A stretch of DNA of 5,425 bases, from NCBI GenBank assembly GCA_019348475.1, contig JAHWJJ010000335.1, positions 1 to 5,425 on the forward strand, written 5' to 3'. The notes beneath the pieces were generated by a model. That model had not been told where the DNA came from and did no database searches. It was given only the letters and a program-made list of their open reading frames with translations. The position numbers and the translations under genes were made by a program. Source of the stretch: Gemmatimonadota bacterium (lineage in GTDB: Bacteria > Gemmatimonadota > Gemmatimonadetes > Longimicrobiales > Longimicrobiaceae). Shown here piece by piece: positions 4,717-5,425 of this stretch (within the stretch, counting starts at the first letter, position 1; each line of letters starts with the position of its first letter).

Positions 4717-4746
4717 ATGATACGCCGCGCGCCCGCCGGCCGCCAA
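4717..4746 (-). promoter_or_regulatory. Predicted sigma-70-type promoter of the QueD-like gene
   Basis: On the minus strand TTGGCG (4746-4741) is followed after 18 bases by TATCAT (4722-4717), which differs from the consensus -10 at one position. The predicted start near 4710 gives a leader of about 30 bases. An isolated repeat unit GGGTGAAC (4701-4708, + strand) lies directly within the start of that leader. Confidence 0.5.
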
Positions 4747-4828
4747 TCGCCGCCATCGGGGGCGGAACGCAACGAGCCGAAAGGAGCGCGGAGGGTGCAT
4801 TCGGCTGTGCGAGAGCGGGCATGTGAAT

Positions 4829-4837
4829 TGCTATTCT
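4829..4837 (+). promoter_or_regulatory. Possible extended -10 promoter of the response regulator
   Basis: TGCTATTCT is a TG-N extended -10 with a 4/6 match (TATTCT), in the most AT-rich patch of the divergent gap. No acceptable -35 hexamer is found 16-18 bases upstream. The start would fall near 4844, about 60 bases before the ATG. A TTGACC at 4850-4855 has no matching -10 and is not used in this call. Confidence 0.3.
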
Positions 4838-4905
4838 GGAGGGCGGAATTTGACCAGACCGTATTCGCTCCCCGCCGCGGTTCCGCTCGGCACCCCAGAG
4901 ACCGC

Positions 4906-5403
4906 ATGGCCTTTTCGCCGCCGCCGCCCGCAGAGGCGCCTTCGTACCCTTCCCTGGCCGACCGTCCGCGTCAGGCCCGGGTTCCGCGCATTTCGCCCGT
5001 CCGCACGGACGAGCATCCCGATCCGTCGCGCGCGCCGCTGGTGCTGATTGCCGAGGACCACGAGGACAGCCGCGACGCCCTGCGCACGCTGCTGGACGCG
5101 TTCGGATACCGCGTGGTGGAAGCATGCAACGGGCGCCAGGCCGTGGAGCTTGCGCGGGCCGAGCGCCCCGACCTGATCCTGATGGACATGATGATGCCGC
5201 AGGTGGACGGCTTTCAGGCGACGCGCGAGATCCGCTCCATCGAGAGCCTGCACGGCGTGCCGATCGTTGCGCTGACGGCCATGGAGGGCGCCCGCGACCG
5301 CGTGATGCAGGCCGGCTGCGACGACATGGTCCCCAAGCCGCTGGACGTGCGCGCCTTTCTGGACCGCGTGCGCGTGTGGACCACCCCCGGCCGCGCGACC
5401 TGA
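4906..5403 (+). CDS. Single-domain response regulator (CheY-like receiver)
   Basis: This 165-residue protein consists of a Pro/Ala/Arg-rich N-terminal extension (about residues 1-44) and one receiver domain. The receiver shows all key residues: the acidic pocket Glu50/Asp51 in LIAEDHEDSRD, the phosphate-accepting Asp94 in LILMDMMMP, Thr124 in ALTAM and Lys144 in PKP. It should be phosphorylated by a histidine kinase and signal by protein contacts, since it has no DNA-binding or enzymatic output domain. No kinase is in the window. ATG 4906 has only a weak AGAG ribosome site 6 bases away but is the only ATG shortly before the domain. Codons in the extension keep high G/C third positions, so it is probably translated. 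It is divergent from the QueD-like gene. The stop is 22 bases from the window edge and no terminator can be seen. The partner kinase and target are unknown. Confidence 0.93.
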   Translation: MAFSPPPPAEAPSYPSLADRPRQARVPRISPVRTDEHPDPSRAPLVLIAEDHEDSRDALRTLLDAFGYRVVEACNGRQAVELARAERPDLILMDMMMPQVDGFQATREIRSIESLHGVPIVALTAMEGARDRVMQAGCDDMVPKPLDVRAFLDRVRVWTTPGRAT

Positions 5404-5425
5404 AAAGAAGGTTGGCTCCCGGTCG

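Noticed and set aside
4850..4855. TTGACC as the -35 box of the response regulator gene
   Set aside because: The sequence 16-18 bases downstream is GC-only with nothing like a -10 box.

Overview
The window is GC-rich bacterial DNA, and the codons of its genes end mostly in G or C. Two families of very short G-rich tandem repeats (GGGTGAAC/GGGTGAAG and, on the other strand, GGGAATA/GGGAACA) sit in the gaps between ordinary housekeeping genes. From memory only, this combination suggests a member of the Gemmatimonadota such as Longimicrobium. I hold that assignment with low confidence, because nothing in the window proves it.

Left part (1-1998, all on the minus strand). In transcription order this holds carA (small, glutamine-hydrolysing subunit of carbamoyl-phosphate synthase), then an HU/IHF-type DNA-binding protein, then the first 34 codons of an unidentified gene that runs off the left edge. 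carA has a consensus-like promoter at 1970-1998. The HU gene appears to have its own promoter at 763-791, whose -35 box overlaps the carA stop codon, followed by a leader of about 240 bases. carB is not beside carA.

Middle gap (1999-2638). About 640 bases carry no convincing gene but are rich in structure. There is a 24-unit array of an 8-base G-rich repeat just upstream of the carA promoter. A 215-base element bounded by 31-base inverted repeats follows, with nested hairpins inside it. A further long hairpin lies just before the next gene.

Right part (2639-5403). A class I SAM-dependent methyltransferase and a family 2 glycosyltransferase resembling dolichol-phosphate-mannose synthase overlap by ATGA and read rightward as one unit, probably acting on a lipid-linked or cell-surface glycan. 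A 6-pyruvoyl-tetrahydropterin synthase/QueD-family enzyme reads toward them. The gap between the convergent genes is filled with both kinds of short repeat, and each gene takes its stop codon from a repeat. Divergent from the QueD-like gene is a single-domain response regulator with a proline-rich N-terminal extension.

I found no mobile-element gene, CRISPR array, RNA gene, phage gene or defence system. The genes are conventional. What deserves a second look is the repeat and inverted-repeat architecture between them: its location at promoters and gene ends, its consistent orientation and its G-rich strand.
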